Origin: CALXVA01 sp944393025
Lineage (GTDB): Bacteria; Bacillota; Clostridia; TANB77; CAG-508
DNA: 64,000 nt
Assembly: GCA_963931445.1 (NCBI GenBank)
Contig: OZ007016.1
Span: 372,001-436,000 of the forward strand
Direction of reading: 5' to 3'
Position 1 is the stretch's first letter. Each line of letters opens with the position of its first letter. The notes beneath the pieces are model-generated. The model made no database searches, was not told the origin of the DNA, and saw only the letters and a program-made list of their open reading frames with translations. This document shows, one piece after another, positions 29,071 to 37,209 of the stretch. The position numbers were made by a program, and so were the translations under genes.

Positions 29071-29973
29071 ATGAAAAAATATATAAAATATGTAATAATA
29101 GCAGTTATTGTAATATTAATTATTACTATTCTAGTTATTTTAAATATTAATAAGAAAAAACAAGAAAATAAAAATGATGAGAAATTAAAGATAGTTACAT
29201 CATTTTACCCAATGTATATTATAGCAGAAAATTTAGTAGAAGATACAACAGATGTAGAACTTGTAAATATGGCAGATATAAATGTTGGATGCTTACATGA
29301 CTATACATTAACTACAGAAGATATGAAAAAACTAGAAGATGCAGATATATTTATAGAAAATGGACTTGGAATGGAAAGCTTTTTGTCTAAAATAATAAAT
29401 TCAAATGAAGATATGTATATTTTAGATTCAAGTGCTAATATACAAAATCTAATACAAATTAATAATGAAATAAATCCACATATTTGGACAAGTATAGATA
29501 ATTATATTTTGCAAGTTAAAAATATTTCTGAAGGATTACAAAAACAAGATTCTAAAAATGCACAAATTTACAAAAGAAATGAAAAAGAATATATAGAAAA
29601 ATTAGAAAGCTTAAAAGAAAAATATTTAGAAAATCTAAAAAAATTAGAAGGAGAAAAAGCAATAATTTTAAATGAAGCATTTGAATATTTAGGACAAGAA
29701 TTAAAGCTTAATATAACAACAATTGAAGTAGAACATGGAGAAAGTACTTTATCAGCAGACAAATTAAAAAATATAATAAATAAAGTAAAAAAAGAAAATA
29801 TTAAAATAATAATAATAGATAAAAATGATAATAAATCAAATGCAGAAACTATTGCAAAAGAAACTGGTGCAAAAATATATGAATTAGATTCAGGATTAAC
29901 AGGAAATTTAGACAAAAATGCATATTTAAATGCAATGGAACAAAACTTTATTCGTTTTAAGACCTGTCCCTAA
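29071..29973 (+). CDS. znuA: Metal (zinc-type) ABC transporter substrate-binding protein
   Basis: Cluster A-I metal-binding protein, 300 residues, first gene of a three-gene transporter. Family landmarks: IVTSFYPMYIIAENL near residue 48, a His ligand in GCLHDYTLT near 76, NPHIWTS near 132 and EVEHGESTLSADKL near 222. It has an uncleaved-looking N-terminal helix (YVIIAVIVILIITILVIL) and no lipobox Cys, so it is probably helix-anchored rather than a lipoprotein. The last residues (IRFKTCP) and the stop are supplied by an inserted GGGACAGG repeat. Metal could be Zn or Mn. Confidence 0.85.
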   Translation: MKKYIKYVIIAVIVILIITILVILNINKKKQENKNDEKLKIVTSFYPMYIIAENLVEDTTDVELVNMADINVGCLHDYTLTTEDMKKLEDADIFIENGLGMESFLSKIINSNEDMYILDSSANIQNLIQINNEINPHIWTSIDNYILQVKNISEGLQKQDSKNAQIYKRNEKEYIEKLESLKEKYLENLKKLEGEKAIILNEAFEYLGQELKLNITTIEVEHGESTLSADKLKNIINKVKKENIKIIIIDKNDNKSNAETIAKETGAKIYELDSGLTGNLDKNAYLNAMEQNFIRFKTCP

Positions 29974-30016
29974 AACGAATAAAAGTTCGTTTTAAGACCT
30001 GTCCCTAAAACGAATA
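29947..30016 (-). repeat. GGGACAGGTCTTAAAACGAA repeat, two tandem inverted copies
   Basis: Two units of TTCGTTTTAAGACCTGTCCC followed by TAAAACGAA, in the opposite orientation to 28909-28970, so the znuA-like gene is bracketed by inverted copies. Each unit has short palindromic arms (TTCGTTTTA / TAAAACGAA). The znuC ribosome site AAGGAGG follows immediately. Confidence 0.75.
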
Positions 30017-30026
30017 AGGAGGAAAA

Positions 30027-30755
30027 ATGGAGAAAGCTTGTGGATTACATTGTACTAAAATTAATAATATTAGTGTTAAAATAGGAAATGAAGAGATTCT
30101 AAAAAATATAAATATACATATTCATTGTGGAGAATTAACTGTTATAATAGGGAAAAATGGTGCTGGAAAAACTACACTACTTAAAGCTATTTTAGGAGAA
30201 ATTGAACATACTGGAAACATAGTATTTATGGATCAAAAAGATAATATTACTAAAAAGATTAAAATTGGATATGTGCCACAAAGTATAAATATAGAAAAGC
30301 ATATGCCTACAACAGTATATGACATGTTTGCTTCTTGTATTACACATATACCTGTATTTTTAAAAAAAGATAAAAAAACATATAATGAGATTAAAGAACA
30401 TTTAAAAATATTTGGAGCAGATATGCTTATTGATAAAAGCATTGGAGATTTATCAGGTGGAGAATTACAAAGGGTTCTTATAGCTATTGCAACAAAACCT
30501 GTTCCGAATTTACTTATTTTAGATGAACCAGTTTCTGGAATAGACAGAAATGGAATAAAAAATTTTTATAATATTATAAATAAACTAAAATCTGAATACG
30601 ATATGTCTATTATTCTTGTATCACATGATTTAGAACTTACTAAAAAGTATGCAGATAAAGTGATTTTACTTGATAAAGAAGTAATAAAAGAGGGAAAAAC
30701 AGAAGATGTATTTAAAAGTTTAGAATTTAAAAATAGATTTGAAGAATTATTATAG
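30027..30755 (+). CDS. znuC: Metal (zinc-type) ABC transporter ATP-binding protein
   Basis: ATPase subunit of the metal importer, 242 residues. Walker A GKNGAGKTT near residue 43, Q-loop region GYVPQSINIEKHMPTTV (the MPxTV segment is typical of Znu/Mnt ATPases), signature LSGGELQRV near 146, Walker B LLILDEPVSGID near 166 and switch His in VSHDLE. Preceded by AAGGAGG at the end of a repeat and followed by znuB at 24 bases. Confidence 0.9.
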   Translation: MEKACGLHCTKINNISVKIGNEEILKNINIHIHCGELTVIIGKNGAGKTTLLKAILGEIEHTGNIVFMDQKDNITKKIKIGYVPQSINIEKHMPTTVYDMFASCITHIPVFLKKDKKTYNEIKEHLKIFGADMLIDKSIGDLSGGELQRVLIAIATKPVPNLLILDEPVSGIDRNGIKNFYNIINKLKSEYDMSIILVSHDLELTKKYADKVILLDKEVIKEGKTEDVFKSLEFKNRFEELL

Positions 30756-30779
30756 AATATATAAAGAAATGAGGAAGAA

Positions 30780-31623
30780 ATGGAAGTAATAGATACAATA
30801 TTAGAAACAATATTACCATTTGAGTTTATAGATTACGAGTTTATGAAAAATGCATTACTTGCTATAATACTAATTTCACCAATATTTGCAATATTGGGTA
30901 CAATGATAGTAAACAATAAAATGGCATTTTTCTCAGATGCATTAGGACATTCAGCTTTAACAGGAATTGCTATTCGGAAGTTTATTAGGCATAAGCAACT
31001 TAAATTTAGGAATAATAATATTTGCAATTGGATTTGCACTACTTCTAAACTATGTTAAAAATAAAACTACATATGGAGCAGATACTATAATAAGTGTATT
31101 TTCGTCTATAGCAATAGCAATAGGATTAGCAATATTAGCACAAACAGGTAATTTTAACAGTTATTCAAGCTACTTAGTTGGAGATATTTTAAGTATAACA
31201 GATTTAGAAATATTATATGTATTTTTAATTGCCATAGTAGTATTTATATTTTGGTATTTTACATTTAATAAATTAAATGTTATTAGCATAAATAGTACAT
31301 TAGCAAAAAGCAAAGGTATAAAAATTAAAAAAATTGATAATATTTTTGTAATATTAATAGCAATAGTTGTAATGATTTCAATTAGATGGATAGGTATATT
31401 ATTAATAAATTCGTTACTTATTTTGCCAGCAGCCTCAAGTAGAAATATTGCAAAAAATATGAGATATTATCATTTGTATGCAGTAATATTTTCAGTATTT
31501 TCAGGAATAGTAGGACTTATTGTATCATATTACTTTAATGTTCCAACAGGTCCAATGATAGTAATATTATCAGGGGCAATTTATTTTGTAACATTATTTT
31601 TGAAGAAAAAAGTAAAAGAATAA
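30780..31623 (+). CDS. znuB: Metal (zinc-type) ABC transporter permease, frame broken at CGG (30975)
   Basis: Membrane subunit of the importer, about 280 residues once joined. The first 65 codons carry the family start (MKNALLAIILISPIFAILGTMIVNNKMAFFSDALGHSALTGIAI as a hydrophobic and conserved region), then the frame breaks: GCT ATT CGG AAG. Skipping C30975 gives AIGSLLGISNLNLG and the remaining helices, including the LINSLLILPAASSRN segment. All expected parts are then present in order, so decay is unlikely. GAGGAAGAA precedes the ATG. It completes a znuA-znuC-znuB operon. Confidence 0.87.
30975..30978 (+). other. CGG-A frame-shift site 4 (znuB-like)
   Basis: Zero frame GCT ATT CGG AAG TTT; with C30975 skipped GCT ATT GGA AGT TTA, restoring the permease with Gly in a conserved HSALTGIAIG segment. 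Confidence 0.83.
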
Positions 31624-31648
31624 TTGCTGATTTATAAAGGAGGAAATA

Positions 31649-32662
31649 ATGGAGAAGAAAAGAATTTTAACAGGAGATAGACCAACAGGAAAATTACATA
31701 TAGGACATTATTTCGGCTCACTTAAAACTAGAGTTGAAATGCAAAATTCAGGTAAATATGACCCATATATATTAATAGCAGATGTGCAAGCATTAACAGA
31801 CAATTTTAATAATCCAGAAAAAGTTAGAAAAAATGTAATAGAGGTTATGCTTGACTATTTATCTGTAGGTATTGATCCAGAAAAAACAACTATATATATT
31901 CAATCTATGATACCAGAAGTAGCAGAACTTACAGTGTTTTATTCTAATTTAGTTACTATTGCAAGGTTAGAACGAAATCCAACAGTAAAAACAGAAATAG
32001 CTCAAAAAAGAGAAATTTTTGGAGAAAGTGTTACCTATGGATTTTTAGGATATCCTGTAAGTCAAGCTGCAGATATAACAGCATTTGAAGGAGAAATTAT
32101 TCCAGTGGGAGAAGATCAGCTCCCTTTAATTGAACAATGCAGAGAAATAGTTAGAAAATTTAATAGTATATATGGAGAAGTTTTAAAAGAACCAGAAGCA
32201 GTATTATCTCAAACAAAAAGAATAAAAGGCTTAGATGGAAATGAAAAAATGGGAAAATCTTTAGGAAATGCTATATATCTTTCTGATACACCAGAAGAAA
32301 TAATAAAAAAAGTAATGGGAGCTGTAACTGATCCTAATAGAATAAGAAAAGATGATAAAGGAAATCCAGATATATGTATGGTAGCATATTATCATAATTT
32401 ATTTACAGATAAAAAAGAATGTGAAAAAATATGTAGTGAATGCAAGGAAGGAACAAGAGGATGTGTAGCATGTAAAAAAGAACTTGCAAAAAATATAATA
32501 GATTTTTTAGAACCAATTAGAGAAAAAAGAAAATATTATGAGGAAAGACCATACCTTGTAGAAAAAATGTTAATACAAGGTACAAATAAAGCAAGAGTAA
32601 CTGCAAAAGAAACAATGAAAAAAGTAAAGAAAGCAATGAAATTAAATTATTTTGAATTTTAG
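31649..32662 (+). CDS. trpS: Tryptophanyl-tRNA synthetase
   Basis: Charges tRNA-Trp. 337 residues, normal for bacterial TrpRS. The HIGH-type motif is in GDRPTGKLHIGHYFGSL at residues 8-24, the AIDQ-like region in VSQAADITAFEGEIIPVGEDQ near 145, and the KMSKS-type motif as KMGKSLGNA near 200. A Cys-rich insertion CEKICSECKEGTRGCVACK near residue 258-276 may hold a metal or cluster, as seen in a subset of TrpRS. Ribosome site AAAGGAGG. Confidence 0.95.
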   Translation: MEKKRILTGDRPTGKLHIGHYFGSLKTRVEMQNSGKYDPYILIADVQALTDNFNNPEKVRKNVIEVMLDYLSVGIDPEKTTIYIQSMIPEVAELTVFYSNLVTIARLERNPTVKTEIAQKREIFGESVTYGFLGYPVSQAADITAFEGEIIPVGEDQLPLIEQCREIVRKFNSIYGEVLKEPEAVLSQTKRIKGLDGNEKMGKSLGNAIYLSDTPEEIIKKVMGAVTDPNRIRKDDKGNPDICMVAYYHNLFTDKKECEKICSECKEGTRGCVACKKELAKNIIDFLEPIREKRKYYEERPYLVEKMLIQGTNKARVTAKETMKKVKKAMKLNYFEF

Positions 32663-32681
32663 TAGAAATGGAGAAAAAAAG

Positions 32682-33953
32682 ATGTTTACAGACTATGTAA
32701 AAATAATTGCAAAAGCAGGAAATGGTGGGAATGGAGCAATTTCATTTAGAAGAGAAAAATATGTAGCAGCAGGTGGACCAGATGGAGGAGATGGAGGCAA
32801 TGGAGGCAATATATATTTTGAAGTTGATCCAGATAGTAATACATTAATAGATTTTAGATATAATAAAAAATTTAAAGCAGAGAATGGAAAAAACGGAGAA
32901 GGTGCTCACAAGTATGGGAAAAGTGGAGAGGATCTTTATATAAAGGTTCCAATAGGAACAATTATAAGAGATGCAAAAACAAATAGAATTTTAGCTGACT
33001 TATCTCATAAAGGACAAAAAGAATTGATTTTAGTAGGAGGAAGAGGGGGAAAAGGAAATTCTCATTTTGCTACTTCTACAAGACAAGCACCAAGATTTGC
33101 ACAAGACGGAGAAAATGGAGAAGAAAAAGAATTAATTTTAGAATTAAAGCTTTTAGCAGATGTTGGATTAATTGGATTTCCTAATGTAGGAAAATCAACA
33201 TTTCTTTCAATGACTACATCTGCAACACCAAAAATTGCAGATTATCACTTTACTACATTAGAACCAAATCTAGGAGTAGTAAAAAATGAATATGGTGATA
33301 GCTTTGTGATTGCAGATATTCCGGGAATAATAGAAGGAGCAAGCCAAGGAACTGGACTTGGAATTCAATTTTTAAGGCATATAGAAAGAACAAGATTATT
33401 ACTTCATGTAATAGATGTATCTGGATCAGAAGGAAGAAATCCAGTAGATGATTTTTACAAAATAAATACTGAACTTGCAAAATATAGTGAAAAACTAAGT
33501 AAAAGAAAACAAATAATTGTTGCAAATAAAATAGATATAATGCAAAATGAAAATTTGTATTTAGAGCTTGAAAAAGTTGCAAAAGAAAACAAAATGGAAA
33601 TATTTAAAATATCAGCAGCAACTAAACAAGGAATATCGGAGCTAATTAAATACGTATCACAAATATTAAAAACACTTCCAAAAGAAGATTTGACAGAAGT
33701 TATAGATAGAAAAGTGTATACATTAGAAGATGAAGAAGACTATAGAATAGAAAAAGAAGATGGAGTATTTGTAATAAAAGGTGAAGCAGTAGAAAGAGTA
33801 ATGAGAAGAGTAAATATTGCAGACAATGAATCTTTATATTATTTCCAAAAAAGTTTAGAAGATTTAGGAGTAAATCAAAAGTTAAAAGAAATGGGTGTAA
33901 AAGAAGGAGATATTGTCAAAATTAATGATTACGAACTAGAATGGGAAGAATAA
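32682..33953 (+). CDS. obgE: GTPase Obg (CgtA)
   Basis: Ribosome-associated GTPase linked to 50S assembly and stress control, 423 residues. The glycine-rich Obg fold spans 1-158 (AGNGGNGAISFRREKYVAAG, GGRGGKGNSHF), the G domain follows with GFPNVGKST (G1), DIPGIIEGAS (G3) and NKID (G4), and the C-terminal OCT domain (RIEKEDGVFVIKGEAVER to YELEWEE) is complete. Start at MFTDYVKIIAKAG behind GGAG; an in-frame upstream ATG overlaps trpS and lacks family similarity. Confidence 0.96.
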   Translation: MFTDYVKIIAKAGNGGNGAISFRREKYVAAGGPDGGDGGNGGNIYFEVDPDSNTLIDFRYNKKFKAENGKNGEGAHKYGKSGEDLYIKVPIGTIIRDAKTNRILADLSHKGQKELILVGGRGGKGNSHFATSTRQAPRFAQDGENGEEKELILELKLLADVGLIGFPNVGKSTFLSMTTSATPKIADYHFTTLEPNLGVVKNEYGDSFVIADIPGIIEGASQGTGLGIQFLRHIERTRLLLHVIDVSGSEGRNPVDDFYKINTELAKYSEKLSKRKQIIVANKIDIMQNENLYLELEKVAKENKMEIFKISAATKQGISELIKYVSQILKTLPKEDLTEVIDRKVYTLEDEEDYRIEKEDGVFVIKGEAVERVMRRVNIADNESLYYFQKSLEDLGVNQKLKEMGVKEGDIVKINDYELEWEE

Positions 33954-34008
33954 GAAAATAATATTAAATATTTAGAAAATATATATTAATTTTATCATAT
34001 CATATATT

Positions 34009-34050
34009 AAAAATGTCAAATAAATACAAAAATTTGTTTGACATTTTTTT
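34009..34050 (+). terminator. obgE terminator
   Basis: AAAAATGTCAAA pairs with TTTGACATTTTTTT, with a long T run. Confidence 0.82.
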
Positions 34051-34096
34051 GTTTGTATGATACTATATTGTAAATTAAAGTTGGAGGGATGTTTAG

Positions 34097-34783
34097 ATGG
34101 CAAATACTAAGAAAACAAGAAATAAAGAGTTAACAACTAGACAAAAGCAAATTTTAAGATACATTACTAAACAAATTGAACAAAATGGATATGCACCATC
34201 TGTTAGGGAAATAGGAAGAGCGGTTGGCCTAAGTTCTACAGCAACAGTTCATTGTTATTTAAAACAATTAGAAGCTATGAAGTATATTAAAAAAGAGAAT
34301 CAAAAAGGTAGAACTTTAAGAATTATGAAAAAAGAAAATGATTTATATGATTCATCAAGAGTAGGAAAAGAGCCAAGTGAACCAGTTAAAGCTTTTTACA
34401 ATAAAAAAGAAATGGTAGATGTACCAGTTGTTGGAAAAATAACTGCAGGTGCGCCAATATTAGCAGTAGAAAATATAACAGATACATTTCCTATACCATT
34501 AGACTTTGTTGGAAATAGTCAAAGTTTTATGCTTGTTGTAAGTGGAGAAAGTATGATTGAAGCAGGAATTTTTGATGGAGACTTTATACTAGTAAGAAGA
34601 CAAAATGTAGCTGAAAATGGACAAATAGTAGTTGCATTAATAGATGATGAAGCTACAGTAAAAACATTTTACAAAGAAAATGGACATATAAGATTACAAC
34701 CTGAAAATAGTACAATGGATCCAATAATAGTTCCAGATTGTCAAATCTTAGGAAAAGTAATTGGAGTATTTAGAAAAATGTAG
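34097..34783 (+). CDS. lexA: SOS repressor LexA
   Basis: DNA-damage repressor with self-cleaving protease domain, 228 residues. The winged-helix DNA-binding part is residues 1-75 (TTRQKQILRYITKQIEQNG, SVREIGRAVGLSSTATVH). The Ala-Gly cleavage site is ITAGAPILA near 115, catalytic Ser in VVSGESMIEAG near 150 and Lys in DDEATVKTF near 190. The linker is slightly long. No clear LexA box was seen upstream. Ribosome site TTGGAGGG. Confidence 0.95.
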   Translation: MANTKKTRNKELTTRQKQILRYITKQIEQNGYAPSVREIGRAVGLSSTATVHCYLKQLEAMKYIKKENQKGRTLRIMKKENDLYDSSRVGKEPSEPVKAFYNKKEMVDVPVVGKITAGAPILAVENITDTFPIPLDFVGNSQSFMLVVSGESMIEAGIFDGDFILVRRQNVAENGQIVVALIDDEATVKTFYKENGHIRLQPENSTMDPIIVPDCQILGKVIGVFRKM

Positions 34784-34814
34784 ATTATATAAAGAATAGA
34801 AGGGAAAGTAAAAG

Positions 34815-35240
34815 ATGAGTTATGATGATTTTTGGTTTATAGATACTAGAGTTCAAACTAGAAACTTAAGAAGATGGCTCATTTGGTTTATATTATTATT
34901 TGCTTTTGTAACCATAGGAAGTATTATGGCTGTTAAAACAATGTATAAAGATATTGATATATATGCAATACAAGAATCAAATTTAGTTATTAAGGTAAAT
35001 GAAGCAAAAGCAACAAATGTAAATGGGTATATTAAAGGTGAAATTAAAAATGATTATAATGAGATAGTTAGTGAAAAATATTTATGCTTTTTATTATATA
35101 ATAAAAACAATGAACTAAAAGGAACAGAGTATATAGAGATAGGAACACTAAAACCAGGAGAGACAAAAAGTTATGAATTAAAATTTAAAAAAGATAATAT
35201 AAACAGATTTTGTGTTTTAGTAACAGAAGAAAAAATATAA
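34815..35240 (+). CDS. Membrane-anchored hypothetical protein, 141 aa
   Basis: A short cytoplasmic head (MSYDDFWFIDTRVQTRNLRRW), one membrane helix (LIWFILLFAFVTIGSIMAV) and an extracellular strand-rich domain ending in IEIGTLKPGETKSYELKF. The outer part resembles the small beta-sandwich domain of the protein at 17297, with the same PGETxS/T-like turn, suggesting a shared fold. It follows lexA by 31 bases and may be in its operon, ended by the terminator at 35266. Function unknown. Confidence 0.75.
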   Translation: MSYDDFWFIDTRVQTRNLRRWLIWFILLFAFVTIGSIMAVKTMYKDIDIYAIQESNLVIKVNEAKATNVNGYIKGEIKNDYNEIVSEKYLCFLLYNKNNELKGTEYIEIGTLKPGETKSYELKFKKDNINRFCVLVTEEKI

Positions 35241-35265
35241 AAAATAATTAAAAAATGTATAATAT

Positions 35266-35308
35266 AACTACCGTTTAATATAATATAAATATTAAAGGTA
35301 GTTTTTTT
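35266..35308 (+). terminator. Terminator after lexA operon
   Basis: AACTACCGTTTAATA pairs with TATTAAAGGTAGTTTTTTT, ending in seven T. Confidence 0.82.
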
Positions 35309-35407
35309 AGTAAAATAATTGATATTTTAGAATAAATGTAATATAATTGTAACAAAAATGTAATAAATATGAAATATAATAAAATTTTAGAAAGGAAGAT
35401 TAAGTTT

Positions 35408-36412
35408 ATGTTTAAGTGGGGACAAGATATAGGAATAGACTTAGGAACAGCAACAGTAATTGCATATGTAAAAGGAAAAGGAATTGTATTAAGAGAGCCT
35501 TCTGTTGTTGCAGTAGATAATAATAGCAATGAAGTTTTAGCAGTAGGAAAAGAAGCGAGAAGAATGTTAGGTAGAACTCCTGGAAATATTGTTGCTACAA
35601 GACCTTTACGAGATGGAGTGATTTCAAATTATACTGTTACAGAGAAAATGCTTAAATATTTTATAAATAAAATATGCGGAAAATTTATCTTTGCCCCAAG
35701 AATAATGATTTGTATACCATCACAAGTTACAGAAGTAGAGAAAAAAGCTGTTATAGATGCGGCATCACAAGCAGGAGCTAGAAAAGTATTTCTAATTGAA
35801 GAACCAATTGCAGCAGCAATAGGAGCAGGAATTGATATTTCTAAACCATGTGGAAATATGGTAGTTGATATAGGAGGAGGAACAGCTGATATAGCAGTTA
35901 TATCTCTTGGAGGATCTGTAGTTAGTGAATCTTTAAAAGTAGCAGGAGATAAATTCGATGAAGCAATTGTAAAATATATAAAAAGAAAACATAATGTTAT
36001 GATAGGAGAAAGAACTGCAGAGGACTTGAAAATAAATATAGGTTGTGTTTATCCTAAAATACAAGATACAGAAATGGAAATAAGAGGTAGAGATTTAATT
36101 ACAGGATTACCAAAAAATATAAATATTCATTCTAGTGAAATGCTAGAAGCATTAATAGAACCAGCAATGATGATAGTAGATAGTGTCCATTCTGTATTAG
36201 AAAAAACTCCTCCAGAACTTGCAGCTGATATAAGTGATAAAGGAATTTATATGACAGGTGGAGGATGTTTGATTGACGGATTAGATAAGTTATTACAAGC
36301 CAAAACAGGTATAAATGTTATGATTGCACAAGATGCAATTTCATGTGTAGCACTTGGAACAGGAAAAGCTCTGGACAATTTAGATACATTAGATAGAACT
36401 AAAAGTAAATAA
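35408..36412 (+). CDS. mreB: Rod shape-determining actin homologue MreB/Mbl
   Basis: Bacterial actin that organises lateral cell-wall synthesis, 334 residues. Actin-type nucleotide motifs: phosphate-1 IGIDLGTATVIAYVKGKG near residue 7, connect-1 IPSQVTEVEKKAVIDAA near 105, phosphate-2 MVVDIGGGTADIAVISL near 155, and adenosine motif MTGGGCLIDGLDKLL near 283. The start at MFKWGQDIG is preferred (AAAGGAAG upstream). mreC and mreD are not adjacent, so it may be the Mbl or MreBH type. Implies a rod-shaped cell. Confidence 0.93.
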   Translation: MFKWGQDIGIDLGTATVIAYVKGKGIVLREPSVVAVDNNSNEVLAVGKEARRMLGRTPGNIVATRPLRDGVISNYTVTEKMLKYFINKICGKFIFAPRIMICIPSQVTEVEKKAVIDAASQAGARKVFLIEEPIAAAIGAGIDISKPCGNMVVDIGGGTADIAVISLGGSVVSESLKVAGDKFDEAIVKYIKRKHNVMIGERTAEDLKINIGCVYPKIQDTEMEIRGRDLITGLPKNINIHSSEMLEALIEPAMMIVDSVHSVLEKTPPELAADISDKGIYMTGGGCLIDGLDKLLQAKTGINVMIAQDAISCVALGTGKALDNLDTLDRTKSK

Positions 36413-36415
36413 AAA

Positions 36416-36517
36416 GTTACTGTTCAGTATATTGAAAGCTTGGAATATTTATTGAAAAAGTTAATAAAAACAAATAACTTCTTCAATATAAAGTATATAT
36501 GTTACATTAAACAGTAA
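36416..36517. promoter_or_regulatory. Large interrupted inverted repeat between mreB and tetR
   Basis: TTACTGTT pairs with AACAGTAA and, nested inside, TATATTGAAAG pairs with CTTCAATATA. It may be the mreB terminator region or an operator for the downstream TetR gene. Confidence 0.4.
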
Positions 36518-36617
36518 TAATAAAATAACTATATGCAAGGTTTATTTATTAAATACTTGCATATTTTAATAATAAATTATATAATTATATAGAGTTTATT
36601 ATATAAAGGTGGATTAG

Positions 36618-37181
36618 ATGAATAAAACAAAGAGAAAAATATTTGAAACATCAATGAGACTGTTTGCAGAAAAAGGGTACGATGCAACTAGTATAGAAGA
36701 AATAACTGCAACAGTAGGTGTGGCAAAAGGTACTTTATATTATCATTTTTCAAGTAAAGAAGAAATTTTTAATTTCTTAGTTGATGAAGGAATGAAACTT
36801 TTAAAAAATAGTATAAGTATTAAAACTGCAAATATAAATAATTCAATAGATAAATTACGAGCTATAGTTTTAATACAAATAAAAATATTATTCAAATACG
36901 AAAATTTTATAACAATTATTCTTAGTCAAATTTGGGGGAATGATGAAAGAAGTAATTTATGTAAAAAATATGTATTTGAATATATACAAATGATAGAAGA
37001 AATAGTAAAAGTCGGAATAAAAAGAAAAGAAATAGTAAATAGAGATTCGGATATAATATCTTCTGGGATATTTGGATTTACTTGTTCAAGTTACATATAC
37101 AAAATGAGACATGATAAAGAAGATGTTAAAAAAATATTTGAAGAGGTTGACAATTCTTTTCTTAAAAAATTACAAGCTTAA
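36618..37181 (+). CDS. TetR/AcrR family transcriptional regulator
   Basis: 187 residues. The N-terminal HTH is canonical: KRKIFETSMRLFAEKGYDATS then IEEITATVGVAKGTLYYHFSSKEEIF at residues 4-48. The C-terminal ligand domain is helical and unassigned. It precedes an acyl-CoA synthetase gene by 28 bases on the same strand, an arrangement typical of FadR-type TetR regulators that sense acyl-CoA and control fatty-acid genes. That ligand is inferred only from context. Confidence 0.9.
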   Translation: MNKTKRKIFETSMRLFAEKGYDATSIEEITATVGVAKGTLYYHFSSKEEIFNFLVDEGMKLLKNSISIKTANINNSIDKLRAIVLIQIKILFKYENFITIILSQIWGNDERSNLCKKYVFEYIQMIEEIVKVGIKRKEIVNRDSDIISSGIFGFTCSSYIYKMRHDKEDVKKIFEEVDNSFLKKLQA

Positions 37182-37209
37182 TATATATATAAATAGGAGT
37201 GAAAATTAA

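Noticed and set aside
28909..30016. The GGGACAGG repeats as ends of an insertion sequence carrying znuA
   Set aside because: The enclosed gene is a normal member of a znuA-znuC-znuB operon and no transposase is present; dispersed REP-like repeats explain it better.
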